From Comamonadaceae bacterium (GTDB lineage Bacteria > Pseudomonadota > Gammaproteobacteria > Burkholderiales > Burkholderiaceae_C), in contig CANFOS010000002.1 in assembly GCA_947448735.1 (NCBI GenBank), positions 1 to 64,000 on the forward strand: a stretch of DNA of 64,000 nt, read 5' to 3'. Within the stretch, counting starts at the first letter, position 1. Each line of letters starts with the position of its first letter. Made by a program: the position numbers and the translations under genes. Under the pieces are notes generated by a model. The model was not told where the DNA came from, did no database searches, and saw only the letters and a program-made list of their open reading frames with translations. Shown in pieces: positions 38,342 through 48,033 of the stretch.

Positions 38342-38896
38342 ATGACATTCAATCTCAAACCGTCTTCGTGTCTGAAGGGGCTGGTTCTTGCCGGCCTGTT
38401 GAACGCCTTCGGTGCCAGCGCCATCGCGCAGAGCCCCGCGCCTGCTGCGCCGGGTGCCGCAGCTTCCAGCCCAAGTGGCGCGCATCGGGGCCAGCACATG
38501 GGTCATCATGACCCGGCAAAAATGCAGGCCATGATGGCCGAACACCACGCTGACCTGAAAGCCAAGCTCCAGCTCACACCGGCGCAAGAAGGCGCGTGGA
38601 CAGCCTACACCGCCGCCATGCAACACCCCGCCGGCATGGGCATGCACCCATCAGACGCGCAGCGCGCCGAGATGAGCCAGCTCAGCACGCCAGAGCGCAT
38701 CGACAAAATGCGGGCTATCCACGCCGAGCGCATGACGCACATGACTGCCGAGATGGACAAACGCGCAAATGCGACCAAAACGTTTTACGCTGCCTTGACG
38801 CCTGAACAGCAAAAGGTCTTTGACGCTGCGCATCAAAAGCGCGGCGCCCTGGGTGAGCATCGCGGCCACGGCGGGCCCGAACAAAAGAAAAGCTGA
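38342..38896 (+). CDS. Spy/CpxP-like LTXXQ-motif periplasmic protein
   Basis: A 184-residue periplasmic protein, signal peptide ending at AIAQ (about residue 29). Two LTPxQ motifs (LQLTPAQEGAWTAY and AALTPEQQKVFDAA) define the Spy/CpxP/CnrX family of all-helical chaperones and stress sensors. It is rich in Met and His (GQHMGHHDPAKMQAMMAEHH, HPAGMGMHPSDAQ), which could bind copper or other metals. The ATG has a GAAAGGAAG site. It stands alone, 120 bases from the thi riboswitch start, and is divergent from the thi operon. Confidence 0.88.
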   Translation: MTFNLKPSSCLKGLVLAGLLNAFGASAIAQSPAPAAPGAAASSPSGAHRGQHMGHHDPAKMQAMMAEHHADLKAKLQLTPAQEGAWTAYTAAMQHPAGMGMHPSDAQRAEMSQLSTPERIDKMRAIHAERMTHMTAEMDKRANATKTFYAALTPEQQKVFDAAHQKRGALGEHRGHGGPEQKKS

Positions 38897-38989
38897 CAAC
38901 ACGCGGCGATTTCAGGACCCGCCGACAGATTGCGTAGGACGGCAGCCACAAGCCCTTGTTTTGCCTGCCAGTCTGCCTAGACTTGCCGG

Positions 38990-40069
38990 ATGATAAAAAC
39001 CCCCACCGTCCGCAAAGGCCAGTCACCTGCGGTGTTGTCCCGCAAAATCTTCCATGAACGCTTCATGCAGTCCTTCATGGATCCGGCTTTCAAGCCAGAA
39101 GCCGAGGCCTTGGGCCGGCTTGAAACCGTGGCGTGGGAGGCCTACAAAGAAGGCCGCAAGGCACCCATGACCCGCAAAGCCGGGCCAGGCTATGCAGACC
39201 CCGACTACGACCTGTCGGTCGAGTGGCTGGCAACCAAAAAGAAAATTGAATCCGCGCAAACCGTGTGGGCGAAAAAAACCAGCCCGTCAAAGGTCCTGCT
39301 GGTTTGCGGCTCCGCCCGTAACGACGGGACCTGCCCCGGTGAGATTTCCAAAACATGGCGTTTGACCAACACTGCAAAAACCACGCTGCAAAAAGCAGGC
39401 ATGCAAGTCGATGTGCTGGACCTGAGCTGGCTCACCTCCAGCTACCACCTGAACATTCACCCCTGCAAGGGTTGCGTGTCAACCGCCATGCCGCTGTGCC
39501 ACTGGCCGTGCAGCTGCTACCCCAACCACGCGCAGGGGCAAACCAGCGACTGGATGGCCGAGATTTACGAACGCTGGACAGCCGCACACGGCATCATTAT
39601 TTTGACGCCCGTGTACTGGTACCAGGCACCCAGCCCGCTCAAGCTGATGATTGACAGGCTGGTGTGCGCCGATGGCGGCAACCCCGACCCGACCACAACC
39701 CACGGCAAAACGCCTGGTGAGGCCAAAGCGCTGGAAATGAAAGGCTGGGACTATCCCAAGCACCTCAGTGGCCGAACTTATGGGGTGGTGGTGCACGGCG
39801 ACGTGGCGGGCATTGAAGGTGTGCGGCGCAGCCTGACGGACTGGCTGGACTGGATGGGCCTGATAGACGCGGGCACCCCGGCCAAACTGGACCGATTTAT
39901 TGGTTATTACGAGCCCTACGCCAACAGCCACGATGCACTGGATGCTGACAAGAACCTGCTGGCTGAGGTTCGCAATGTGGCCAGCACAGTCGCTCATGCC
40001 GTCAAGTCGCTGCGCGCCGGAACGCTGTCGCAACCCGACAAAAAACTCAAAAACCCACGGCCCAAATAG
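38990..40069 (+). CDS. Flavodoxin-fold NAD(P)H-dependent oxidoreductase with Cys-rich loop
   Basis: A 359-residue cytoplasmic protein. Residues about 100-300 form a flavodoxin-like domain of the NADPH-dependent FMN reductase type: KVLLVCGSARNDGTCPGE binds flavin phosphate, and ILTPVYWYQAPSPLKLMIDRLVC is the second signature. Between them a segment rich in Cys (HPCKGCVSTAMPLCHWPCSC) has five Cys in about 18 residues and may hold a metal or Fe-S cluster. An N-terminal 100-residue extension is helical and charged. The next gene is convergent and a shared terminator follows. The physiological substrate is unknown. Confidence 0.82.
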   Translation: MIKTPTVRKGQSPAVLSRKIFHERFMQSFMDPAFKPEAEALGRLETVAWEAYKEGRKAPMTRKAGPGYADPDYDLSVEWLATKKKIESAQTVWAKKTSPSKVLLVCGSARNDGTCPGEISKTWRLTNTAKTTLQKAGMQVDVLDLSWLTSSYHLNIHPCKGCVSTAMPLCHWPCSCYPNHAQGQTSDWMAEIYERWTAAHGIIILTPVYWYQAPSPLKLMIDRLVCADGGNPDPTTTHGKTPGEAKALEMKGWDYPKHLSGRTYGVVVHGDVAGIEGVRRSLTDWLDWMGLIDAGTPAKLDRFIGYYEPYANSHDALDADKNLLAEVRNVASTVAHAVKSLRAGTLSQPDKKLKNPRPK

Positions 40070-40091
40070 CACTAAACAAAAAACAACCAGC

Positions 40092-40130
40092 AAAAAGCGC
40101 CCGGTATCTTGAAGAAGCCGGGCGCTTTTG
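40092..40130. terminator. Bidirectional Rho-independent terminator
   Basis: AAAAGCGCCCGG / CCGGGCGCTTTT form a perfect stem around a 15-base loop, with A on one side and T on the other. It lies between the convergent flavodoxin-fold gene and the small basic protein and should end both transcripts. Confidence 0.9.
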
Positions 40131-40171
40131 CTTCTTTAAGCCCACCAAAGTAGGCCAAAACCACAGCAGAC

Positions 40172-40567
40172 TTACTGGGCCTTGCTGTCTTTCATCATCG
40201 GGTCCGCTGGTTTGACGCTGGCCGATGCGCTGGCCTTCGCTTCACGTTTGGCTTTGGCCCGTGCTTTGCGTGCATCCCGCTTGGCCCGACGTTCTGCGGA
40301 AGTGGTTGTGCTCAGGTTTTTGGTGTTCGGGTTTGCGCTGGGAGTTGCCGCTTCGCCGCCATTGATGCCTGCGGTTGCCTTGTTGTTCGCGGCATCAGCT
40401 TTGACGTCAGCGCGCGCATTGGGCATCGTGCCCGGTGCGGCAGTTTGTGCCGCTGATGGGCCAGAGCCGCCCATGGTGCCGGGCATGGCAGGCGCTGTTT
40501 GCGCTGCCGCAAAGCCTGAGGCCGCCATCAGGGCAGCCAAGAGAATGGAGAGGGTTGACTTGTTCAT
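40172..40567 (-). CDS. Small exported Ala/Lys/Arg-rich protein
   Basis: A 131-residue protein with a signal peptide (SGFAAAQ, cleavage near residue 23). The mature part is low complexity: Ala/Thr/Pro/Gly, then Asn/Ala, then a highly basic helix (RRAKRDARKARAKAKREAKA) and a short tail. The ATG at 40567 has an AAGGAAA site, which supports a real gene. Function is unknown. Such basic tails may bind anionic polymers such as lipopolysaccharide or nucleic acid in the periplasm, but this is speculation. It is convergent with the flavodoxin-fold gene and divergent from ltnD across 281 bases. Confidence 0.7.
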   Translation of the reverse strand: MNKSTLSILLAALMAASGFAAAQTAPAMPGTMGGSGPSAAQTAAPGTMPNARADVKADAANNKATAGINGGEAATPSANPNTKNLSTTTSAERRAKRDARKARAKAKREAKASASASVKPADPMMKDSKAQ

Positions 40568-40848
40568 TTCTGTTTCCTTAAAAGTTAGAAGGGTGATGTC
40601 AAAAACAGCAAGCGACGTGCTTGGTGTTTGGCCAGGTGGCTCATTGAAGACCCTGCCCATCTAAGTTAACGCGCATCCTTGTCTTTTTTCATCAGCTCAT
40701 GCGCAGCGCGCGTGTAGGACGACGCCACCAATGTCTGTTGTAAAGTCGCAGCAAGTTTTCCTTGAGCAAAGCGACGAGGATGACCCCCCTGAATCTCGCG
40801 TCGGCTGGTGGCCAGCTTCGCAAGCTACCTTCTGATGAAAGTAATGTG

Positions 40849-41742
40849 ATGACCACTTCTGTTGGCCTGATCGGTCTGGGCGCCATGGGCAGCGGTATGG
40901 CGCAATCGCTGCGCCGGGCTGGGAACGCGCCCTTTGTTTTTGATGTGCGCAGCGACGTCGCTGCCGCCTTCGCCGTCAACGGCGGCAGCGCTTGCACATC
41001 ACCTGCCGACTTGGCCCGCCAATGCGCCGTGGTGGTGTCTGTTGTGGTGAACGCCGCGCAAACTGAAAGCGTGCTGTTTGGCGCGCAAGGTTGCGCCAGT
41101 GCCATGGCACCGGGCAGCGTGTTTGTGATGTGCTCCACCGTTGACCCCAACTGGTCGATCGCGCTGGAGGCGCGCCTGGCCGACATCGGCATTTTGTACA
41201 TCGATGCGCCCATATCCGGCGGTGCAGCGCGCGCAGCCAGCGGCGAGATGACCATGATGAGTGCCGGCAAACCAGAGGCCTACGAGATCGCAGAGCCCTT
41301 TTTGCGGGCCATGGCCGGCACGCTCTACAAGCTGGGCGACAAGGCGGGCGCGGGCAGCAAAGTCAAAGTGATCAACCAGTTGCTGGCAGGCGTTCACATT
41401 GCAGCGGCGGCCGAGGCGATGGCGCTGGGCTTGCGCGAAGGGGTTGACCCCGCCGCCTTGTATGAAGTCATTACCCACAGCGCCGGCAACAGCTGGATGT
41501 TTGAAAACCGCATGGCCCATGTGCTGGCGGCCGATTACACACCGCTGTCAGCGGTGGATATTTTTGTCAAAGACCTGGGTCTGGTGCTTGATATGGCGCG
41601 CGCCAGCAAGTTTCCGCTGCCGCTGTCATCGACTGCTCACCAGATGTTCATGCAAGCATCGACCGCAGGCTTTGCCAAAGAAGACGACAGCGCGGTGATC
41701 AAGATTTTTCCGGGCATCGAACTGCCAAAAAAGCATGCATAA
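40849..41742 (+). CDS. ltnD: L-threonate dehydrogenase-type oxidoreductase
   Basis: Member of the beta-hydroxyacid dehydrogenase family (297 residues), first step of acid-sugar catabolism: oxidation of a four-carbon tetronate at C2 using NAD+. It has the N-terminal VGLIGLGAMGSGMAQSLRRAG cofactor site, APISGGAARAASGEMTMMSAG, and KVKVINQLLAGVHIAAAAEAMALG with the catalytic Lys. The following otnK, otnC and otnI genes complete the route to dihydroxyacetone phosphate. Dehydrogenases for L-threonate and D-erythronate/D-threonate are hard to tell apart, so the symbol is provisional. I placed the start at ATG 40849. No regulator gene is adjacent. Confidence 0.82.
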   Translation: MTTSVGLIGLGAMGSGMAQSLRRAGNAPFVFDVRSDVAAAFAVNGGSACTSPADLARQCAVVVSVVVNAAQTESVLFGAQGCASAMAPGSVFVMCSTVDPNWSIALEARLADIGILYIDAPISGGAARAASGEMTMMSAGKPEAYEIAEPFLRAMAGTLYKLGDKAGAGSKVKVINQLLAGVHIAAAAEAMALGLREGVDPAALYEVITHSAGNSWMFENRMAHVLAADYTPLSAVDIFVKDLGLVLDMARASKFPLPLSSTAHQMFMQASTAGFAKEDDSAVIKIFPGIELPKKHA

Positions 41743-43069
41743 AATTTTTCTGGGTTGTATTGCCGATGACTTCACAGGTGCCAGCGACCTGGCCAACAAC
41801 CTGGTGCGTGCAGGCATGCGTGTGGTGCAAACCATTGGCGTGCCGACGTCGCCATTAAGTGCAGACGTGGATGCGGTAGTGGTGGCCTTGAAGTCCCGCA
41901 CCATTGCCCCGCAAGACGCGATTGCACAATCACTGGCCGCGCTCAGCTGGCTACAAGCGCAGGGCGCCCAGCAGATTTACTTCAAATACTGCTCCACGTT
42001 TGACAGCACCGCCCAAGGCAATATCGGCCCGGTCACAGAGGCCTTGATGGATGCACTCGGCACCGACTTCACCATTGCCACACCCGCTTTTCCTGACAAC
42101 AACCGCACCGTCTTCAAAGGCTATTTGTTTGCCGGTGACATGCTGCTCAATGAGAGCGGCATGCAAAACCACCCGCTCACGCCCATGCTGGACGCCAACC
42201 TGGTGCGCGTGCTGCAAGCTCAAACCCGGCGCCTGGTCGGGCTGGTGGACTACACCGCGGTGGGGCACAGTACAGCGGCCATTGCAGAGCGCATCGAGAA
42301 GACCAAAGCCGCTGGTGTTGGGGTGGCTATTGTGGATGCGATCAGCAATGAAGACTTGATGCGTCTGGGGCCCGCCCTCAAAGGCATGCCGCTGGTCACA
42401 GCCGGTTCTGGCGTGGCAATTGGCTTGCCGCAAAACTTCTGCATCGCGCCGTCAGCCCAAGCCAGTGCCCTGCCCGAAGCCAATGGCTGGCAAGCGGTTG
42501 TGTCGGGCAGTTGCTCGCTGGCCACCAACGCACAAGTGCAAGCGTTCATCACTGCCGGGCGGCCCGCACTGGCGGTTGACCCACTGCGCATGGCCGCAGG
42601 CATGGACGTGGCGGCAGAAGCACTGGCGTGGGCAGCACCGCTGCTGCAAAGCGGGCCGGTGTTGGTGTACTCCACGGCAGCAAGCGCCGTCATCAAAGCC
42701 GTGCAAGAAAAATTGGGTGTTCAAGAAGCGGGTGCCTTGGTAGAGCGCACGCTGGCGTCGATCGCCACCGGCCTGGTGGCGCTGGGCGTTCGCCAGTTGA
42801 TCGTGGCGGGCGGTGAGACATCAGGTGCGTGCGTGCAGGCGCTCGGCATCGCCCAGATGCAAATCGGCCCACAGATTGCGCCGGGCGTACCGTGGTGTTA
42901 CTGTGCGCCCCCACGGTCGGCACTGCGTGTCCTCCCTGCCCCCCGAGTGGGCCGTGCCAGCCTTGGGGCGGCCCGGCGCCTGGCCGCATCAGGTATGCAC
43001 ATCACCCTTAAATCCGGCAACTTTGGCGGTGTCGACTTCTTTACCGATGCTTTTAAGATGCTGGCATGA
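41735..43069 (+). CDS. otnK: 3-oxo-tetronate kinase (DUF1537 family)
   Basis: Four-carbon acid-sugar kinase that phosphorylates 3-oxo-tetronate at O4 using ATP. The N-terminal half has GCIADDFTGASDLANNLVRAGMRVVQTIG and KYCSTFDSTAQGNIGPV; the C-terminal half has VSGSCSLATNAQV and VAGGETSGACVQALG. The end SGNFGG..DFF is family standard. At 444 residues it is somewhat longer than I expect for the family because residues about 391-417 are encoded by a GC-rich dispersed repeat inserted in frame just before LKSGNFGG. Activity may or may not survive. Overlaps ltnD by 8 bases and otnC by 4. Confidence 0.9.
   Translation: MHKIFLGCIADDFTGASDLANNLVRAGMRVVQTIGVPTSPLSADVDAVVVALKSRTIAPQDAIAQSLAALSWLQAQGAQQIYFKYCSTFDSTAQGNIGPVTEALMDALGTDFTIATPAFPDNNRTVFKGYLFAGDMLLNESGMQNHPLTPMLDANLVRVLQAQTRRLVGLVDYTAVGHSTAAIAERIEKTKAAGVGVAIVDAISNEDLMRLGPALKGMPLVTAGSGVAIGLPQNFCIAPSAQASALPEANGWQAVVSGSCSLATNAQVQAFITAGRPALAVDPLRMAAGMDVAAEALAWAAPLLQSGPVLVYSTAASAVIKAVQEKLGVQEAGALVERTLASIATGLVALGVRQLIVAGGETSGACVQALGIAQMQIGPQIAPGVPWCYCAPPRSALRVLPAPRVGRASLGAARRLAASGMHITLKSGNFGGVDFFTDAFKMLA
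42905..42987 (+). repeat. GC-rich dispersed repeat (family 2) inside otnK
   Basis: GCGCCCCCACGGTCGGCACTGCGTGT, CTCCCTGCCCCCCGAG, then GGGCGGCCCGGCGCCTGGCC. It has the same block order as copies at 24.9, 34.8 and 62.5 kb. It is translated in frame near the kinase C-terminus as an Ala/Arg/Pro-rich loop. Confidence 0.8.
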
Positions 43070-43734
43070 CGCTTTCAAAAGAATCTCAGGCCCGTGAAGA
43101 CATCTGCCGCGTCGGCAAAAGCCTGTTTGACCGGGGCTATGTACATGCGACGGCTGGCAACATCAGTGTTCGCCTCGATGACGGTTTTCTCATCACGCCA
43201 ACCGATGCGTGCATGGGGTTTTTAGACCCCGCCAGGCTGGCCAAACTGGACTACAACGCACTGCAAACCAGTGGTGACAAAGCTAGCAAAACCATAGCGT
43301 TACATCAAGGTATTTATTCGGCTACAGCGCCGTTTGTTACTCAGGCAGGCTGCATTATTCATACCCACAGCACGCATTGTGTGGCCCTGACTTTGCAGTC
43401 GCCCGGCGCTGAATTACTCGGCGCGCTGACCCCCTACTTCGTCATGAAAGTAGGCCGCGTGCCAGTCATGCATTACCACCGCCCTGGCAGCCCAGCCCTT
43501 GCGGTGGAAGTGGCCAACACCATCACTCAATACGGTGAGCGCGGCACGCCGGTTCGGGCTGTCATGCTGCCGCGTCTGGGGCCCAATGTGTGGGCAAGCA
43601 CGCCCTTTGAAGCGATGGCCGTGCTCGAAGAGCTCGAAGAAACCGCCAAGCTGGCGTGTCTGCAGCCCGGCACAGCACCTTTGACAGAGTCACAAATTGA
43701 AGAACTGCGGCAAACTTTTGCTGCGGTCTGGTAA
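43066..43734 (+). CDS. otnC: 3-oxo-tetronate 4-phosphate decarboxylase (class II aldolase family)
   Basis: Zinc enzyme (222 residues) of the class II aldolase/adducin family that decarboxylates 3-oxo-tetronate 4-phosphate to dihydroxyacetone phosphate. Motifs: TAGNISVRLDDGFLITPT, a metal-binding HTHSTH segment, and YHRPGSPALAVEVA. The start overlaps otnK by four bases (ATGA). Position after the kinase matches the pathway order. Confidence 0.88.
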   Translation: MTLSKESQAREDICRVGKSLFDRGYVHATAGNISVRLDDGFLITPTDACMGFLDPARLAKLDYNALQTSGDKASKTIALHQGIYSATAPFVTQAGCIIHTHSTHCVALTLQSPGAELLGALTPYFVMKVGRVPVMHYHRPGSPALAVEVANTITQYGERGTPVRAVMLPRLGPNVWASTPFEAMAVLEELEETAKLACLQPGTAPLTESQIEELRQTFAAVW

Positions 43735-43749
43735 CCGCCCGATAAAACC

Positions 43750-44598
43750 ATGCCGAAATTCGCTGCCAACTTGTCCATGATGTACACGGAGCTGCCTTTT
43801 CTTGATCGCTTTGAAGCCGCAGCGCAAGACGGTTTTAAAGCGGTGGAATATCTGTTCCCTTACGCTTACCCGGCAACAGAACTGGCTGTACGCCTGCAAG
43901 CCAACGGCTTGCAGCAAGTGCTGTTCAACGCGCCTCCTGGCGGTACCGATGCAGCCAGCATCGCCAAAGCGTGGGACGCAGAGGGGCTCAAGGGCACAGC
44001 CTGCCTGCCCGGCCGGGAAGCTGAATTCAAAGCCGGCATTGCGCTCGCATTGACCTATGCCCACCAATTGAATTGCCCTCGTATTCATCTGATGGCGGGG
44101 CTGGTACCTGTTGGTGCCACGCGTGAAGAGGTGCAAGGCACTTACATCAGTAACCTGCGCTGGGCTGCTGGCCAAGCAGCCAAGGCGGGTCTGGACGTGC
44201 TGATGGAGCCGATCAACACGCGCGACATTCCGCGCTTTTTCCTGAACCGGCAAGACCACGCACATGACATCATTGGCTTGGTTGGTGCGGCCAACCTCAA
44301 GGTACAAATGGACTTGTACCACTGTCAGATTGTCGAAGGCGACGTGGCCATGAAAATCCGCAAGTACTTGCCAACGGGCAACGTGGGCCACTTTCAGATC
44401 GCTGGCGTGCCCGAACGGCACGAACCCGATGTGGGTGAACTGCATCACCCCTACCTTTTCAGTGTGATTGACGAGGTGAGCGCGCAAGTGAACTGGGACG
44501 GCTGGGTGGGCTGCGAATACCGGCCGAAAAAAGGCGGTCAGCCCGGCGGCACCTCGGCCGGCTTGGGCTGGTTACGGGCTTTGAACCAGGGCGCATAG
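43750..44598 (+). CDS. otnI: 2-oxo-tetronate isomerase (hydroxypyruvate-isomerase family)
   Basis: TIM-barrel isomerase of 282 residues, predicted to convert 2-oxo- to 3-oxo-tetronate. Motifs: [37 protein letters not shown] at the start, [23 protein letters not shown] (with a metal-ligand Glu), [29 protein letters not shown] and [10 protein letters not shown]. Fifteen bases after otnC and co-directional. Its presence with otnK and otnC distinguishes this as the tetronate pathway, so the first dehydrogenase should give a 2-oxo acid. Confidence 0.9.
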   Translation: MPKFAANLSMMYTELPFLDRFEAAAQDGFKAVEYLFPYAYPATELAVRLQANGLQQVLFNAPPGGTDAASIAKAWDAEGLKGTACLPGREAEFKAGIALALTYAHQLNCPRIHLMAGLVPVGATREEVQGTYISNLRWAAGQAAKAGLDVLMEPINTRDIPRFFLNRQDHAHDIIGLVGAANLKVQMDLYHCQIVEGDVAMKIRKYLPTGNVGHFQIAGVPERHEPDVGELHHPYLFSVIDEVSAQVNWDGWVGCEYRPKKGGQPGGTSAGLGWLRALNQGA

Positions 44599-44686
44599 GC
44601 TTGCAGGTTCAAGATCAGCCTCCTGTCTTACAAGCACGGTGACGGCTTCAAGGCAACAATTGACGCCAAGTGATTGCTCTTCATCC

Positions 44687-45568
44687 ATGAACCCGCCCGA
44701 ATCGCTACACGTCGGTACGGAAGTCAAAAAACCTCACGCAGCGCCGCAGAAACCGGTGCCGCCTTCGGCCGATGCCGACGTGCGCGCCGAAGCACAGCAA
44801 GCGCTTGCCACCGCTGCCAAGACCTTTTCGATCAAGGTACTGACGGTCAATATCCACAAGGGTTTTACGTTCTTCAACCGCAAGTTCATCTTGCCCGAGC
44901 TGCGTGAGGCGGTGCGCAAAATCGGTGCAGACGTCGTGTTCTTGCAGGAAGTCACGGGCAGCCACACGCAGCATGGCGACAAGTTTGACAACTACCCCGA
45001 CACGCCGCATTACGAGTTTTTGGCCGACAGCATCTGGCCCGAGTTTGCCTACGGCCGCAATGCGGTCTATGACAAGGGCGATCACGGCAACGCCGTGATG
45101 TCCAAATTTCCCATTGTGCATTTTGAAAACCACGACGTGTCCATCAGCGGTCCCGAGCGGCGCGGCCTGCTGCACTGCGAGCTGGCTATTCCTGGTCGCA
45201 CCGTCAACCTGCACGCCATCTGCGTGCACCTGAGTCTGACTGAAACCCACCGCACCCAGCAAATGGACATGCTTTGCCAACTGATTGCGGCGAAAGTACC
45301 GACCCAGGCGCCGCTGGTGGTGGCGGGCGACTTCAATGACTGGCGGCACCGCGCCCAAAAACAACTGGCTGAGGGCGCAGGTTTGCGTGAGGTGTTTGTG
45401 CAAGCCCATGGCCAGCCCGCCCGGACCTTTCCGGCACGCAAGCCCTTGCTTCGTCTGGACCGTATTTATGTGCGCAACGCGATGGGCCACAAGCCCGTGG
45501 TGTTGCCGCACAAGCCCTGGTCGCACCTGTCGGACCATGCGCCATTAGCTGCTGAAATAGAGCTGTAG
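44687..45568 (+). CDS. Endonuclease/exonuclease/phosphatase-family protein (YbhP-like)
   Basis: A 293-residue protein of the EEP fold, close in layout to E. coli YbhP. Motifs: VLTVNIHKGF, VVFLQEVTGSH with the metal-ligand Glu, GNAVMSKFPI, VAGDFNDWR, and the C-terminal LSDHAPLAAEIEL with the catalytic Asp-His. YbhP is often next to cardiolipin synthase ClsB, but no such gene is here. The ATG at 44687 is chosen because the conserved fold begins later and the upstream frame is poor. Natural substrate is unknown. Confidence 0.85.
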   Translation: MNPPESLHVGTEVKKPHAAPQKPVPPSADADVRAEAQQALATAAKTFSIKVLTVNIHKGFTFFNRKFILPELREAVRKIGADVVFLQEVTGSHTQHGDKFDNYPDTPHYEFLADSIWPEFAYGRNAVYDKGDHGNAVMSKFPIVHFENHDVSISGPERRGLLHCELAIPGRTVNLHAICVHLSLTETHRTQQMDMLCQLIAAKVPTQAPLVVAGDFNDWRHRAQKQLAEGAGLREVFVQAHGQPARTFPARKPLLRLDRIYVRNAMGHKPVVLPHKPWSHLSDHAPLAAEIEL

Positions 45569-45639
45569 AGCACGTCGCCATGCACTTGCGGGCATGGGGA
45601 TGGCGAGCACCGCCCAAAAAAGGAATTGCCGGGGCCGCC

Positions 45640-47076
<1,437 letters not shown>

Positions 47077-47149
47077 TCAGGCGTCAAGGGCCCGTTTGGG
47101 TAACTCGATAGAATCGTCCGTTCAACTACCAAGACATCCAGAAATATTT

Positions 47150-47764
47150 ATGAAGCTTATCGGTTCTCCCGCCAGTCCCTACGCCCGCAAGGTTCGCGTG
47201 GTGATGGCTGAAAAAAAGCTCGACTACCAGTATGTGATTGAGGACGCGTGGGCACCAGATTCCGCCATCACTGAATCCAACCCGCTGGGCAAGGTTCCTT
47301 GCCTGATCATGGAGGGCGGCGAGGCGGTGTTTGACTCGCGCGTGATTGTCGAATACCTGGACACGCTGTCGCCCGTCGGCAAGCTGATTCCGGCGCAGGG
47401 CCGCGAACGCGCTGAAGTCAAAACCTGGGAAGCGCTGGCCGATGGCCTGATGGACGCCGCTTTGCTGGCGCGGATGGAAGTCATGTTCAAGGGCCGCACC
47501 GAGGCGCAGCGCAGCCAGGCCTGGATAGACCGCCAGATCAGCAAAATCAACGCGGTGCTCAAAGCCATGAGCACCGGCCTGGCCGACAAGCCATTTTGCA
47601 GTGGCGTGCACTTGAGCCTGTCAGACGTGGCCGTCGGTTGCGCCCTGGGTTATCTTGACTACCGCTTTCCACAGATCGCGTGGCGTGACACCTACCCCAA
47701 TCTGGTCAAACTGCAGGACAAGCTGGCGCAACGGCCCAGTTTTATGGAGACTGCCCCGAAATAA
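47150..47764 (+). CDS. Glutathione S-transferase family protein
   Basis: A 204-residue protein with an N-terminal thioredoxin-like half (MKLIGSPASPYARKVRVVMAEKKLDY, then NPLGKVPCLIMEGGEAVFDSRVIVEYLD) and an all-helical C-terminal half (LSLSDVAVGCALGYLDYRF). The SPYARKVR segment holds the Ser that activates glutathione in this class. It resembles YibF-like GSTs of proteobacteria. The ATG at 47150 gives the standard start. Its substrate cannot be read from the sequence. Confidence 0.92.
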   Translation: MKLIGSPASPYARKVRVVMAEKKLDYQYVIEDAWAPDSAITESNPLGKVPCLIMEGGEAVFDSRVIVEYLDTLSPVGKLIPAQGRERAEVKTWEALADGLMDAALLARMEVMFKGRTEAQRSQAWIDRQISKINAVLKAMSTGLADKPFCSGVHLSLSDVAVGCALGYLDYRFPQIAWRDTYPNLVKLQDKLAQRPSFMETAPK

Positions 47765-47774
47765 GCGGAAACGC

Positions 47775-47855
47775 GCTTTTTTGGGTGCCAAATAAGGCTC
47801 AAGGCCTCTATTTATAACGGTGGATAGCTATTAAAAACAGAGCAAATGTCATGGG
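47775..47855 (-). repeat. AT-rich dispersed repeat, family 1
   Basis: On the minus strand: TTTGCTCTGTTTTTAATAGCTATCC, then ATAAATAGAGGCCTTGAGCCTTATTTGGC. It aligns with TATTTATTTAATAGCTG at 60.61 kb. It lies between the GST gene and the metX promoter and separates the two units. Confidence 0.7.
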
Positions 47856-47889
47856 TTGATGGCTAGGGAAAGCTGCCAAGAGCGGCCGT

Positions 47890-47917
47890 TTGGCCTGCGG
47901 GCCAGAGTTGATATACT
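47890..47917 (+). promoter_or_regulatory. Candidate sigma70 promoter for metXW
   Basis: TTGGCC (-35, four of six) and TATACT (-10, close to consensus) are 16 bases apart. The expected start is 6-8 bases after the -10, at the first bases of the SAM-II aptamer. Confidence 0.65.
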
Positions 47918-47921
47918 GATC

Positions 47922-47972
47922 TAGCGCCGATTTGCTACAGCTTGCGGGCGCTTTACAAGTACAGCTAAAGAC
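47922..47972 (+). ncRNA. SAM-II riboswitch upstream of metXW
   Basis: TAGCGCCGATTTGCTACAGC, CTTGCGGGCGCTTTACAAGT and ACAGCTAAAGAC reproduce the SAM-II H-type pseudoknot: P1 AGCGCC/GGCGCT, conserved GATTT after P1, then TACAGCTAAA downstream. It senses S-adenosylmethionine and should repress metXW when methionine is plentiful. The GGGCG element of P1 can pair instead with CGCCC at 47980, next to the terminator. Confidence 0.92.
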
Positions 47973-47981
47973 GCAAGCCCG

Positions 47982-48015
47982 CCCGGCCTCGCCTTTAGCG
48001 ACGCCGGGTTTTTTT
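47982..48015 (+). terminator. Terminator in the metXW leader (SAM-II expression platform)
   Basis: CCCGGC / GCCGGG enclose an inner TCGC / GCGA stem and are followed by seven T, directly before the first ATG. When SAM is bound the hairpin is free to form. Without SAM, CGCCC (47980-47984), which overlaps its 5' arm, can pair with GGGCG of the aptamer and prevent it. Confidence 0.9.
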
Positions 48016-48033
48016 ATGTTCAATGCACACGCC

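Noticed and set aside
43270-43330. AT-rich stretch in otnC resembling repeat family 1
   Set aside because: It codes DKASKTIALHQGIYS, the standard sequence for this family of aldolases, so the similarity is chance.
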